Positions 42,146-54,130 of a DNA stretch of 64,000 nt are shown one piece after another. Numbering within the stretch: position 1 is the first letter of the stretch; every line of letters starts with the position of its first letter. Where the stretch lies: NCBI RefSeq assembly GCF_024323335.1, contig NC_066585.1, positions 78,815,609 to 78,879,608 of the forward strand. The letters run 5' to 3'. The position numbers and the translations under genes are program-made. The DNA comes from Lathyrus oleraceus. Taxonomy: Eukaryota; Streptophyta; Magnoliopsida; Fabales; Fabaceae. A model generated the notes under the pieces. The model was not told where the DNA came from. It worked only from the letters and a program-made list of their open reading frames with translations, and ran no database searches.

Positions 42146-45100
42146 TCATTCAGGACAATTTTGAATGTTCAGATTTTTTAAGATAAAAAGAAATCTATCT
42201 TCAGCTAGAGGCTTAGTAAAGATATCTGCCCATTGATGATCTGTATCAATGAACTTCAATGTTACTATCCCTTTCTGAACATAGTCTCTGATAAAATGAT
42301 GTTTTATTTCAATGTGTTTAGCTCTGGAATGTAGAATGGGATTCTTACTTAGACAAATGGCAGCAGTATTATCACAGAAGATAGGAATGTTACTCTCAAA
42401 AATTTGTAGATCTTCTAACTGATGTTTCATCCAGAGCATCTGAGTTGTGCACAGTGATGCTGAGATATATTCTGCTTCTGCAGTTGATAGAGCGATAGTT
42501 GACTGTCTTTTGCTAGCCCAGGAGATTAGATTGTTTCCCAGAAGCTGGCAATTTCCAGATGTGCTTTTTCGTTCTAGTCTATCTCCTGCATAATCTGCAT
42601 CACAGTAACCAGAAAGTCTATACTCTGATGTTTTCTTATACATCAGGCCCAGGTTAGGAGTTCCTTTCAGATACTTAAGAATTCTCTTAACTGCTGTTAA
42701 ATGAGATTCTCTAGGATCTGATTGGAATCTGGCACAGAGACAGACACTAAAGAGAATATCAGGACGAGTAGCAGTCAGATAGAGAAGAGAGCCTATCATA
42801 CCTCGATAGAGCTTCTGACAAACCTTTGAGCTTACTTCTTCTTTTCAAGAATGCATGTTGGATGCATTGGAGTTTTTGCAGAGTTGCAGTTAGCCATGTC
42901 AAATTTCTTCAGAACATCTTTAATATATTTGCTTTGATGAACATATGTAACTTCTGAAGTTTGGTTAATTTGAATTCCCAGAAAGAACTTTAGTTCTTGC
43001 ATTAGACTCATTTCAAATTCTGCCTGCATTAACTTAGAGAATTCTTGACAAACAGAGGCGTTAACTGAACCAAAAATAATGTCATCAACGTATATCTGGC
43101 ATATCATGAGATCATTGTTAAGGTTCTTATAGAAAAGTGTGGAGTCAACTTTCCCTCTGATAAAATTGTGTTCCAGAAGAAAATTGCTTAAACGTTCATA
43201 CCAAGCTCTGGGAGCTTGTTTAAGTCCATATAAAGATTTTTTAAGTTTAAAAACATGTTCTGGAAAGTTTGGATTTTCAAAACCTGGAGGTTGGTTGACA
43301 TACACTTCTTCTGATATATAACCATTAAGGAATGCACTCTTGACATCCATTTGATATAATTTAATAGAATGGTTAATAGCAAAAGATACAAGAAGACGAA
43401 TAGATTCTAACCTTGCGACTGGAGCAAAAGTTTCATTATAATCAATACCTTCTTGTTGACTATAACCTTGAGCTACCAGTCGAGCTTTGTTTCTGACGAC
43501 TTCTCCTTTCTCATTCAGCTTGTTTCTGAATACCCATCTGGTTCCAATAACGTGAGTGCCTCTGGGCTTTGGAACAAGATCCCAGACATCATTCTTTGTG
43601 AATTGATCTAATTCTTCTTGCATGGCTGAAACCCAGTCATTATCTTGAAGTGCTTCATCACAGGACATAGGCTCAATCAGAGACACTAGTCCCAGAGGAG
43701 TATCTTCAGAGGTCCTGAAGGTAGATCTGGTTCTGACAGGTTCGTCCTTGTTTCCCAGAATCAAATCTTCAGATATGTTGATACGACTTTTGACTTTCTT
43801 TGGGATTTCTGGGGATTTAATTTCTTCAGAGTTCTGAGTGACAGTTGCTTCTGGGGCTTTATCAGAACCTGCAAGAGTGATTTCTAAATCTGCAAAATTT
43901 TCAACTAGCTTTGACTTTTCAGGGTCAAGCTTATCATCAAATCTGACATGAATTGATTCTTCCACAATTTTGGTTTCTGTGTTGTATACTCTGTAGCCTT
44001 TAGAGCGTTATGAGTATCCTAACATAATACCTTTCTGTGCTTTGGAATCAAACTTGTTCAGATGTTCTTTAGTGTTTAAGATAAAGCAAGAACATCTAAA
44101 AGGATGAAAATATGAAATGTTTGGTTTTCTTCCTTTACACAGTTCATAGGGAGTCTTTTCCAGAATAGGTCTTATAGAGATTCTATTCTGAATGTAACAC
44201 GTTGTATTTACAATTTCTGCCCAAAAATGCTTTGCCACATTAGTTTCATTGATCATGGTTCTGGCCATCTCTTGGAGTGTCCTATTCTTCCTCTCTACAA
44301 CTCCATTTTGTTGTGGAGTTCTAGGGCAGGAGAAATCATGGGATATTCCATTAGAGTCAAATAATTCTTCAAAATCTTTGTTTTCAAATTCTCCACCATG
44401 ATCACTTCTGACTCTAACAATTTTAGCATCAAATTCTTTTTGCACTTTGGAGCAGAAACTAGTGAATACAGAGTGAGACTCACTCTTGTGCTTTAGGAAT
44501 TTCACCCATGTCCAGCGACTGTAATCATCAACAATGACTAGTCCATACTTCTTTCCATTGACTGATGCTGTTTTCACAGGACCAAATAAGTCAATGTGGA
44601 GAAGTTCCAGAGGCTTAGAGGTAGAAACAATATTTTTCTTCACACAGAGCATCTGAAGAAAACTTCAGTTTAGGTAGGCCTCTGACTAACTCGAGTTTAT
44701 TTAGATGAGAAAGTTTCCTCATGCTAATGTGGCCCAAGCGTCTATGCCATACCCATTGCTCTTCGTGAACCGACATCAGACATTTAACATTTTGTTCTTT
44801 TAAATCAGAAAGATTAATTTTATAAATGTTGTTTTTCCTCTTGCCTGTGAAAAGGACAGAGCCATCGTTCTGATTAATGGCTTTACATGTTTTTTGATTA
44901 AAAATTACATCATAACCGTTATCACTTAATTGACTTATGGATAACAAGTTATGCATTAATCCTTCTACATAAAGGACATCAGATATAGAGGGAAGAGTAC
45001 CATTACCAATAGTTCCGGAGCCTCTGATCCTTCCTTTCTGATCTCCTCCAAAGCCTACAAATCCAGCGTCTTTAAGTTCCAGACTTTGGAACATAGACTT

Positions 45101-45480
45101 TCTTCCCGTCATGTGTCGCGAGCATCCAGAGTCCAGGTACCATGACTGGTGTCTGAACTTTGCTGCATAGGATATTTGCAACATACACAATCTTATCTTT
45201 CGGTACCCAGAATCTCTTGGGTCCTTTCTGATTAGTTTTCCCAGAGTTTCTTATGACTTTGGGTTTTCTAGCATTTACAAATTTTTGTTCTTGTGTGTGT
45301 GTATAGTGATATGAAAATGGAGATTTAAGTTGGTCACTAGAAGAAGTTTTAACTTCCTTAGGATCATACCCAATTCCCTTTTTATTGTTCTGACTGACTC
45401 CATAAATCATGGATGCCATAATACTCCTACCTATTCCATTTTTCAGAAATTCTTGAAAGGCTTCTTCGTATTCAAAATAT
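42146..45480 (-). pseudogene. SIRE-like pol: protease, integrase, RT, RNase H, heavily interrupted
   Basis: Pieces in order on the minus strand follow. A pre-protease linker lies at 45419-45180. Protease YLDSGCSRHMTG and the gag-pre-integrase HRRLGHISMRKLSHLNK lie in the frame from 45190. The integrase core is in the frame from 44652 (DLFGPVKTA, DYSRWTWVKF, RSDHGGEFEN, PQQNGVVERKNRT). RT is in 43965-42832 (DVKSAFLNGYISEEVYV, IYVDDIIFGS), and RNase H is in 42799-42146 (YCDADYAGD, ALSTAEAEYISAS, TKPLAEDRF). Breaks are a frameshift near 45470, another near 45180, a frameshift with loss of a short segment near 44640, a TAA at 44008-44010 and a frameshift near 42835. It cannot yield Pol. Confidence 0.92.
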
Positions 45481-46872
45481 TTTATTTGAAGTTTGTGGTG
45501 CTTGAGACAACGCTTCTTCTAATTCTAAGCTTTTTCTTTTTGCTCCATCTCTTTCTAGTGTTAAAGATCTGATTGTATCTTCTCGTGCTAGAATTGTCAT
45601 CTCAAGCTTGCCACATTCTTCAAATTTTGCTTTAAGACAGCCTTTTATGTTTTTAAGCTTTTGTTTTAGTTTCTGATATGAGCTAAGAGTTTCTGACAAG
45701 CATGATTCTAGATCAGATCGAGAGAGTTCAGAAAATACCTCTTCAGATTCTTCATCTGATCTGCTCCTGGATGTGGTAGCCATAAGTGCCACGTTGGCCT
45801 TTTCATCAGAGTCAGATTCTGATGACCCAGATTCACTATCATCCCAGGTAGCCATTAATCCTTTCTTTGTCCTGAAGGTATTTTTCTTGAAACTTTCTTT
45901 TCTAGGATTGTCTTTCTTTAGCTTGAGGCATTCATTCCTGTAGTGACCTGTTTCTTTACATTCATAACAAGTAATATCTTTGTTAGTTTTACCTTTGAAG
46001 GTTGATTCTGATCGATCCCCTCTGGGTCTTGATCTTCTGAAGTTGTGGTTTCTCTTTTTCCAGAGTTGTTTAACTCTTCTGGTCAGGAGGGACAATTCTT
46101 CTTCATCATCCGAATCTTCTGGTTCAGAGTCATCAGTATCTTCAGTTTCTGCCTGGAGAGCTTTGGTTCTGTCAGGTTTGCGTCTTTCATATCTGGACTT
46201 TAATGCTACGGACTTGTTCCTTTTCTGAGGCTCATCTTCCTCTAGTTCTATCTCATGGCTTCTGAGGGAACTGACAAGTTCTTCAAGACTTATATTGTTC
46301 AGATCCTTTGACAGCTTCAGAGCAGTAACCATGGGTCTCCATTTCTTTGGCAGACTTCTGACTATCTTTTTGACATGGTCTGCAGTTGTGTATCCTTTGT
46401 ATAGAACCTTGAGACCTGCAATCAGAGTTTGGAATCTAGAGAACATTGCCTCTATGGCTTCATCATTCTCCATTTTGAAGGCTTCATATTTCTGGATAAG
46501 CGCCAGAGCCTTTGTCTCTTTGACTTGAGAGTTTCCTTCATGAGTCATCCTTAGAGAGTCAAGTATGTCTTTGGCTGTTTCTCTGTTGGTGATCTTTTCA
46601 TACTCGTTGTAAGATATAGCATTTAGGAGTATGGTTCTGACCTTGTGATGATTATTGAAAACTCGTTTCTGATCATCTGACATCTTACTTCTGGGAACTT
46701 CAGCTCCATCCTCTATGACAGGAGGTTTGTATCCATCTGTGACAATGTCCCAGAGATCAGCATCATAGCCTAGAAAGAAACTTTCAATTCTATCTTTCCA
46801 GTAATCGAATTTCTCTCCATCAAAGACAGGAGGCTTAGCATTGTAACTATCCTTTTCATTTGTGTGGGCCAT
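45472..46872 (-). CDS. gag: SIRE-like Gag (466 aa)
   Basis: Open frame from the ATG at 46872 (MAHTNEKDSYNAKPP). The N-terminal UBN2-type capsid region includes PPVFDGEKFDYWKDRIESFF. A single CCHC knuckle CYECKETGHYRNEC lies near residue 290, and an acidic Ser/Glu-rich tail is followed by a helical Lys-rich segment. The frame ends soon after the tail, at a frameshift next to the protease region. It may be slightly short of the native gag-pol join. Gag packages element RNA into cytoplasmic particles. This is the only intact ORF of the element, so it could in principle still act in trans. Confidence 0.85.
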   Translation of the reverse strand: MAHTNEKDSYNAKPPVFDGEKFDYWKDRIESFFLGYDADLWDIVTDGYKPPVIEDGAEVPRSKMSDDQKRVFNNHHKVRTILLNAISYNEYEKITNRETAKDILDSLRMTHEGNSQVKETKALALIQKYEAFKMENDEAIEAMFSRFQTLIAGLKVLYKGYTTADHVKKIVRSLPKKWRPMVTALKLSKDLNNISLEELVSSLRSHEIELEEDEPQKRNKSVALKSRYERRKPDRTKALQAETEDTDDSEPEDSDDEEELSLLTRRVKQLWKKRNHNFRRSRPRGDRSESTFKGKTNKDITCYECKETGHYRNECLKLKKDNPRKESFKKNTFRTKKGLMATWDDSESGSSESDSDEKANVALMATTSRSRSDEESEEVFSELSRSDLESCLSETLSSYQKLKQKLKNIKGCLKAKFEECGKLEMTILAREDTIRSLTLERDGAKRKSLELEEALSQAPQTSNKIF

Positions 46873-46940
46873 AGTTTTTCTCTTTCTGGATCTCTCTACA
46901 CTGTTAAGTGTTTGATTAGAAAATCAATAACAGAGCCGGA

Positions 46941-46952
46941 GCTCTGATACCA
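46941..46952 (-). promoter_or_regulatory. Primer-binding site of SIRE-like element
   Basis: The element strand reads TGGTATCAGAGC (initiator tRNA-Met), two bases inside the 5' LTR. Confidence 0.92.
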
Positions 46953-46954
46953 AT

Positions 46955-48050
46955 TGAAGGTGAGAAAAACAAGAAAGGGGGGTTTGAATTGTTTGGAAAA
47001 TAAGCGCTTTTTCAAAATGAAAATCACACAAGGATTTTATACTGGTTCGCTTATAACACAAAGCTACTCCAGTCCACCCGGCCAAGGTGATTTCGCCTTC
47101 AACAAGGACTTAATCCACTAATCTTGAAAGATTGATTACAAACAACGTCTAAGAGAAAGATCTCTTAGTCCTCTCAAGTATACAGACTACACAGAGTCAC
47201 TTGAGGAAATAAACAAACAATAGATAAAAGATTTATGTAATCTAGGGTGCTTCTAAGAAAGCAAATATTACAATAGTAAGAACAAAAGTGATTCACGTTA
47301 TAAGCAAAAGCTTCGTGAAGGTTTAGAGAGCAAGAGTGTTTCCTTGAGCGTTGATGTTTCAGTATATTTTCCTTGTATGTGTTGTGTACTGAATGTTGAT
47401 TTGCAGTCCTTTATATAGATCAGTGAGGTAGTAGTTGAAACTGATGAGTAATAAAATGAATTTACGCCATAACATAAATAGCTTCTGCCAGGATAACTTT
47501 CTCTCCTTGAAATGACTACTTACCACATATAGTACCTTCTTTATTGAAATTGGAGATTAACGTCTCTTTCTGTATTAGGAAATCCATTTGCAAAACTTTA
47601 CTTGACTTTAACGTTACTCTTTCATAATTAGCAATTCCATAATCAGAGTCTTCATGTTTCTGGAGATCTTGGAATCTGCTATCTAGCTTCTGGTGTTGAT
47701 CTTTTGAGTTCTGATGATTTCTTCAGATAACGCCAAGAGCTTCTGAAGTTTGACATACTGTGTTCAGAATCTGAATTTCTAGAGCGTACTTCTTGTTTAG
47801 ATGCTTCTGATACTTTGCTGTTTTGCTCAGAGTTAGACTTTCTTGAACGTGTTTCAACTTCAGATGCTTCTGATCATTTGATAATTTGTATCTGATCTGG
47901 TTCTGTATCTGATGACGTCATCAGATTTCTTCCTTCTTTCTTTAGAACCCTGCACACTTAGAAACTTTTCGTTAGGGTGCCATTTTTGGTTTCATCCTTT
48001 GTTATCATCAAAATCAAGGAATCTGTTGTAGAACAATTTTTGTTCTTACA
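46955..48050 (-). repeat. SIRE-like 5' LTR (1096 bp)
   Basis: Nearly identical to 37718-38814. Most differences cluster between about 47640 and 48035. Followed by target copy TAAAT. Confidence 0.95.
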
Positions 48051-48261
48051 TAAATTGTTTGAATTGTTTTGAGTTAATGATTGAATTTTTTTAATTTTGT
48101 TAAATACTTCATTTAAAAAAATATTGAAAGTTTATATTAATTATTTTGAATTTATCTGTAAATTTTGAAATTAATTAAAAAATAAAAATATTATGCTTGA
48201 ATAATATCTTAAAATATTAATTTTATTCTTTAATTAAGAATTAAGAATTTAGGGTGTTACA
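48051..48261 (-). mobile_element. Old LTR-like fragment, right part
   Basis: AT-rich DNA ends GGGTGTTACA at 48261, the mirror of a plant LTR start. It is the other side of the sequence in which the SIRE-like element landed. Its edge marks the end of TE DNA about 480 bp upstream of the dehydrogenase start. Confidence 0.35.
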
Positions 48262-48628
48262 GATCAAGATAGAAAACCATCTATAAAACAAAACTATGTT
48301 TGTCTTGTTATCTTCGTTCACCTTTAACATGTGAAGAAGAATTTCAAATAGAATCTTAACCGTTGAGTTAAGGTCAATTAGATCACATTACACCTAACTA
48401 AACAATCTCCACTACTTCGGAAATCCACTTCAGCATCATTAAAGTGATTACATTCAAATCCAATTACATGTCATTCAAATCCAATTACATGTCAATTGGA
48501 TATGAACCTTTCCGTGTTCTATAACTTATGTTTTTCCTATCATTTAAAAAATCATATTTGGATCAATATTCAATACTCATAGCTGCGTACTTATCTCCAT
48601 ATGTTTTCCAATAGACAATTATTATATA

Positions 48629-48631
<3 letters not shown>

Positions 48632-48678
<47 letters not shown>
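48632..48678. repeat. (AT)23 microsatellite before the dehydrogenase gene
   Basis: About 47 bp of pure AT repeats end 60 bp upstream of the start codon, so in the promoter or 5' UTR. Likely length-polymorphic. Confidence 0.95.
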
Positions 48679-48686
<8 letters not shown>

Positions 48687-48738
48687 TTCTTCTATCCATT
48701 TTGTTTTGTTATTCATTTTCATTTTCAGAGATCGAGCA

Positions 48739-50990
48739 ATGGCATCTGCAATAGTTCGTAGAAACATCACCCACAACTTGAAAAAGCTCCCGTTTTTATC
48801 TTCTTCGCTTTTCAATAATAAGCACTTATTCAACGTTGAACCTTCCGGTTCCGTTTCCTTTCATTCAGAAACCGTTGCTGGTGGTGGTGGACTGCCATCT
48901 TACATGCGTGGAGCTGTTTATTGGGAACCTAACAAACCTCTCACCATTGAAGAATTTCACATTCCTCGCCCCAAAGCCGGTGAACTTCTCATCAAAACCA
49001 AAGGTAATTTGATTATGATTCTATTCAATTTTCTATATAGAAATTAAGGATAATATGATTCTGATTTTGATTTCATATCTTATACTGTTATTTATGATCA
49101 TCGCTGTAATTGGATCTGATTGTGTGAAGCTATGATTTTTGAATGCAGCATGTGGAGTGTGCCACTCTGATCTTCATGTCATGAAAGCTGAAATTCCGTT
49201 TGCAACTCCTTGTGTTGTAGGGCATGAGATTACTGGTGAAGTTATTGAACATGGACAGAACACCGATTCCAAAACCATAGAAAGGTTAACCTATTTTCCT
49301 AGAACATTTGTGTGTGATAATGCTATGATGTGTTTGCTTTTTGATGAAAATAGGATTGTTATAGATGACAAGTAGGATTTTTTGTGTTCATTTCAGGCTT
49401 CCGGTTGGATCTCGAGTTGTTGGGGCCTTCATCATGCCTTGTGGTAATTGCTCTTATTGTTCAAAGGTAACATTGTATTATTTATTACTCATGACACTCT
49501 ATATGTCAACTGAATTATGGTTTTGCGGTTGATGTTGTCTCCGAGTGTATGCAGGGCCATGATGATCTGTGTGAAGCTTTCTTTGCTTATAACCGGGCTA
49601 AAGGAACCCTCTACGATGGTGAAACTAGACTATTTCTTCGAAGCAGTGGTTAGTGTTAGCTTACCTATAGTTTCACAAACCATCTTTCAGCTGATACAAA
49701 TTTCAAAAAAAATTCTAGTGCGTCTATCCCTTAGAGTATGAACATTCATTATTGGAATACTAAAAATAATCGGCAAAATTTATAGGAAAACCGGTATTCA
49801 TGTATAGTATGGGAGGGCTTGCGGAATACTGTGTTGTGCCAGCAAATGCATTGGCTGTGTTACCAAGCTCAATGCCGTATACTGAGTCTGCAATTCTAGG
49901 ATGTGCTGTTTTTACTGCTTATGGTGCCATGGCTCATGCGGCTGAAGTGCGTCCGGGTGATTCTGTTGCTGTTATTGGAACTGGGGGTGTTGGTTCTAGG
50001 TAATTAAATATATTGCTAAGCGGATGCCACATTGTTAAATTTTCAATTATCGATGACTACTTCCTCTCTTTTTTTCTTCCTATTTTTGCTGTTTTGATGA
50101 TGCTTACTTTAATGGTCACTGGTCTGAAAAGAAAACTCTGATATTATGCAAAACTTTACATATGGTAGCCACCATGCAATTTAGAGTTTGGAGAAATATA
50201 GAATATGTTAGACTTCCTTTTGGGAATCAGTAAATATCCTATTTTGATCATGTCATTTATCGGAGCAATAAGCTCTAGTCAAACACACTTGTTTTCCCCT
50301 TTAACTTTATCATCGATTCCAGTTGTTTGCAGATCGCTAGAGCATTTGGTGCCTCGGATATAATTGCTGTTGATGTTCAGGATAATAAGCTAGAGAAAGC
50401 AAAAACACTCGGTGCTACTCACACTATAAATTCGGCAAAGGAAGATCCCATTGAAAAGATACTCGTACATCCACTCACTATCATGCATTATTTCTTTCAC
50501 TTGAAAAACCGTTTATTTAATTGTTTGCACTAATTTGACACAGGAAATTACTGGTGGAAAAGGCGTTGACGTTGCGGTTGAAGCCTTGGGATTACCACTG
50601 ACATTTGCTCAGTGCACACAAAGTGTGAAGGATGGAGGAAAAGCAGTGATGATTGGACTGGCAAAAGCTGGTTCTTTAGGAGAGATCGATATAAATAGAC
50701 TTGTTCGCAGAAAGGTGAGTTCTGTTTGTGTGCGCGCGCATGCGTTTTCAATTCTTATTATAATTCTTGCTGAGTATCTTAATTTTGTATTTGAACAGAT
50801 AAAAGTAATTGGGTCATATGGAGGCAGGGCTAGACAAGATCTTCCAAAGTTAATTAGATTAGCAGAAACAGGAATCTTCGACCTTGGCCATGCTGTTTCA
50901 AGAAAATACACTTTTGAGGAGTCTGGCAAAGCATTCCAGGATCTAAACGAAGGAAAAATCGTCGGCCGAGCTGTAATCGAGATCGTATAG
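48739..50990 (+). CDS. Zinc-type alcohol dehydrogenase (MDR family), probably mitochondrial, 8 exons
   Basis: Predicted exons are 48739-49003, 49149-49284, 49397-49466, 49555-49648, 49786-49999, 50323-50464, 50544-50714 and 50799-50990. All introns are GT-AG and the exons join in frame to 427 residues. The first ~40 residues are rich in Arg, Lys, Ser and Asn without acids (MASAIVRRNITHNLKKLPFL), as in a mitochondrial presequence. The GroES-like domain holds the catalytic zinc ligands in CGVCHSDLH (90-98) and GHE (113-115). Structural zinc ligands are C149, C152, C155 and C163. The Rossmann nucleotide site is GTGGVG (253-258). The closest type I recall is the single-copy plant dehydrogenase represented by Arabidopsis At5g63620 (HER2, linked to hexenal response); substrate is not established from sequence. 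No disabling change is seen. This is the only complete host gene in the window. Confidence 0.93.
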
Positions 50991-51864
50991 CTCTACGTTC
51001 CAGGCAATGCTTTTGTGCAAGACAACCAAGTTTCTGTCTCACGCATTGGAGTGGCAAAGGGGTTGGTGTCCTGAGAACACATATAGGTGTCTTCTATTCT
51101 CATGTGTTATCTGTCCTGATAAAATAACTGTATTTGTAAGGACATTTTCAAATAAACACACTTTTTGCTTCATTTTGCAGAAAAAAATAGCACCAATAAC
51201 TAAACCTCACCTATGTCATTTCTGAGAAAATTTCCAGAAAAAAATAAATGAACCTCAGATTACACATTAAATTACATTAAGAAAAAATGAATTCCAAAGA
51301 ATAAGATGAATCAATAATTTTTAATTATAAACTTAATAGCAAATTACTTTGAAAGTGTTGAGTATTTAATGTTATGTTCGCAAAATCCGGCATAAAAATG
51401 TAATAGACTTTAGTTATAGAAAATTTTAAAATTAAATGACTAAAATTATGAAATTAAAAATGTGAGCATCAAAATTTAATGAGATAAACTAGAATTAAAA
51501 TTTTAAACTTGATCCTAGGTCATGACATATGAAGGAGATTCAACTCACAGTTGGTGAGTCTTCATCTCAAAACTCCAAGAACATCTTCAAAATCTGTGCA
51601 ACAAATTACACTCAACTTGAATGAAAACAATTTTTGATCTTGGAAAAATTGAAGGAATCGTTCGCACGCACAGGTTTCAGTGTCTCCTAATCAATATGTG
51701 ATTTCTCTTGTGATACCTCACATATGATGATCGCAACATTGGTATAGAGAATTAGACATATTTTATGCGGGAGCAATGTGGCTCCTCACTACGGTATTTG
51801 TAATAGTGTTTCCTTGTTCGGTGTTCATTCGCATCAAGTATACGATGAAATTCACAAATTCATG
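50991..51864. other. 3' flank of the dehydrogenase gene; no further gene
   Basis: The first ~200 bp are presumably 3' UTR. After that the DNA is AT-rich with no open frame of note up to the copia LTR. Confidence 0.5.
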
Positions 51865-52260
51865 TGTTGTAGTTGATTAATATGGGGTGTAATAAGTTAT
51901 AATAAGACAAAATCATGTTTGCAGTTGAGAAATAGGAAAAATATCGTGGACGAACTGGTTAACGTAACCACGTAATCCGTTACCACCGAAGAAGAATTAT
52001 TTTTTGTAACAACTGTATCGGTTACAGGTTTAGTGTAATCAATTATAGGTCTGAGTTTTCTGTTTTTTCAACTATTTGTTTATGTGATATGTATCTCAAT
52101 TACTATGTAATGTTTGTATAAATGCTTTGGATGAATCTCTTTATAAATAAGAAGAAAAATATTCTCACCTTCAATTATCTTTCTCTCTCAATTTTCTCTT
52201 TCCCTCTCTACACTCTATTTTCTCCATTAGTCACCAATATTGTGGTTCCAACTTCTAACA
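51865..52260 (+). mobile_element. 5' LTR of degraded Ty1/copia element (right copy)
   Basis: From TGTTGTAGTT to ACTTCTAACA, 396 bp, followed by a primer-binding site (TGGTATTAGAGT, from 52263) and a gag remnant. The size equals that of the other copia LTR at 5085, though the sequences are diverged. The left edge is inferred from the TG terminus. Confidence 0.5.
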
Positions 52261-52289
52261 TTTGGTATTAGAGTTTGGTTCTGATCCAC

Positions 52290-53285
52290 AAACACCTAGT
52301 GCGCAACATGAATTTTGTCTCCAATGAAAGAATCCATGCAAACATACTCATCTTTGATGCGAAGAATTACAACAAATGACCCAAATAAATAAAAGTATTA
52401 TTTGGCTATTAAGATGTTCTTGAAGTGATCAAGAACATGGTGAATCCCCTTGTGCAAGGTGCAACGGATGCACAACGAGCAACACATAAGGAAGAGAAAA
52501 GGAAAGATTTCAAGGCGTGTTATTTTTTATCCATCGATGTGTGGATGCTAACAGCTTTGAAAAAGTTGGTGATTGCGAATTGTCAAAGTAAGCGTGTGAA
52601 ATCTTAGAGAAGGCATACATAGGGGCTAACAAGGTGAATGTGGTGAGATTACAAACTCTCAAACGTCAACTTGAATTGATTCAAATGGATAAAAGGAGAC
52701 AATCAATGATTTCACACCAAGAATCATTCGATTAGTGAATCAAGTGAAGGCATGTGGAGAAACAATCATAGGGCAGTATGTTGTCGCGAAAATCGTGTGT
52801 TCATTAACGCCAAGATTTGACAATGTGGTTGTAGCGATTGAGGAATCGAAGGATTTTGCGACGATGAGTCAAGAGAAGTTGCAAAGCCCTTTTGAGGTTT
52901 GTGAGTAAATGACGGAGGAGAGAAATAATGATAAGGAAAAAGCGGATATCGCTTTGCAAGCTTGCTTCAACGAGGAAGGACAAGAGATCAGAAGGAAAAT
53001 GGCTCATGAAGAGTAAAGGAAATTTTCAGAATTTTGGTGGAAGAGAGAATCTCAAAGTTCCAAGAATTCGACTTGTCAAAGGGGTGAGAGCAGCTGCAAC
53101 AAAAATGGTGGTTAAAGAAACTTTCGAAGTGAAAAGAAGAGGTTTGACAAAAGCAGAGAGCATTATTTTAAGTGTCAAAGGTTCTGTCATTTTGTAAGAG
53201 AATGCAATACAAACAAGAAGGAGCCTCAAGGAGATGAATCCAAGGTTGCAAAACAAGAGTTTGATGAGGATAATACACTTTTGGT
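52290..53285 (+). pseudogene. Ty1/copia gag remnant (right copy)
   Basis: Translations across several frames follow a copia Gag. The N-terminal part is near 52350-52420, then VLEVIKNMVNPLVQGATDAQ and HKEEKRKDFKACYFLSIDVW, then VNQVKACGETIIGQYVVAKI and SLTPRFDNVVVAIEESKD. A zinc-knuckle part HYFKCQRFCHFVRECNTNKK lies near 53160-53215, and DESKVAKQEFDEDNTLLV ends at the Ogre junction. At least four stops or frameshifts are present. The rest of this copia would lie beyond the Ogre element, outside the window. Confidence 0.75.
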
Positions 53286-53810
53286 TGTCGCAACGCGAAA
53301 AACAACAGGCAGAAAAAGACACACAAATAAAGCCGCCACCGTGCGTTATTTATCCCAAAGGAGGGAAAGGAAACGCTCGAAGTAAACCTGGAAAGGAAAT
53401 GGTCTTACGACCGGAGATTGCAAGGATCGGGAGTCGGTTACGCAAGGGGAATGTATTAGCACCCCTCACGTCCGTCGTACTCGACGGGACCCACGCTCAA
53501 GAGAATAGAAAAAGGTTGCTAAATAACTGCTCAAAGAACGCACACACACTGGAATAAAACACAGGTGGAAGAAAACGGAGGAAGCGGACTCGGCAGGATG
53601 TCGCATCCTGGGCCTACGTAGTTTGTCATAAACAAACATCAGAGTCGACGTAGTTCGGGGAAATGGGAAACGGGCTCGATAGGATATCGCATCCTATGCC
53701 TACGTATCTCATCTGGAATGAGAATCAGAGCTACCGTAGTTCGGCTAACGCACGCCGAAACAAAACAGAACACAAAGACGCTGAGACGTCAAAAGAAACA
53801 CACAACAGGA

Positions 53811-54130
53811 AATGGACTGCCAATGGCTGGTCTTACGTCCGACTCCAAACAACAAACACAAACAGGAAACCGAATGCCAATGGCTGGACTTACATCAGAC
53901 TCCAAACAAAGAAACACAAACAGGAAACCGAATGCCAATGGCTGGACTTACATCAGACTCCAAACAAAGAAACACAAATAGGAAACCGAATGCCAATGGC
54001 TGGACTTACATCAGACTCCAAACAAAGAAACACAAACAGGAAACCGAATGCCAATTGCTGGACTTACATCAGACTCCAAACACACAACAAATAGGAAATG
54101 GAATGCCAATCGCTGGTCTTACATCCAACT
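53811..54130. repeat. 57-58-bp tandem repeat in the Ogre LTR (five to six units)
   Basis: CAATGGCTGG or a near variant begins at 53821, 53878, 53936, 53994, 54052 and 54107. Each unit contains GGACTTACATCAGACTCCAA followed by AACACAAA and GGAAACCGAATGC. Inner units are nearly identical, outer ones diverged, the usual sign of slippage or unequal exchange. Confidence 0.93.

Larger units (their letters stand above)
37718..48050 (-). mobile_element. Complete SIRE/Maximus-type Ty1/copia element, 10.3 kb
   Basis: LTRs at 37718-38814 and 46955-48050 have TG...CA ends, and TAAAT is duplicated at 37713-37717 and 48051-48055. The order on the minus strand is 5' LTR, PBS, gag, protease, integrase, RT, RNase H, env-like ORF, PPT, 3' LTR. 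The extra ORF after pol and the size place it in the SIRE/Maximus lineage. LTRs differ by about 8 substitutions and one 1-base indel (about 0.7%), so insertion is recent. Yet gag-pol has at least four frameshifts, a small deletion and a stop, and the env-like ORF has another stop. Confidence 0.95.
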
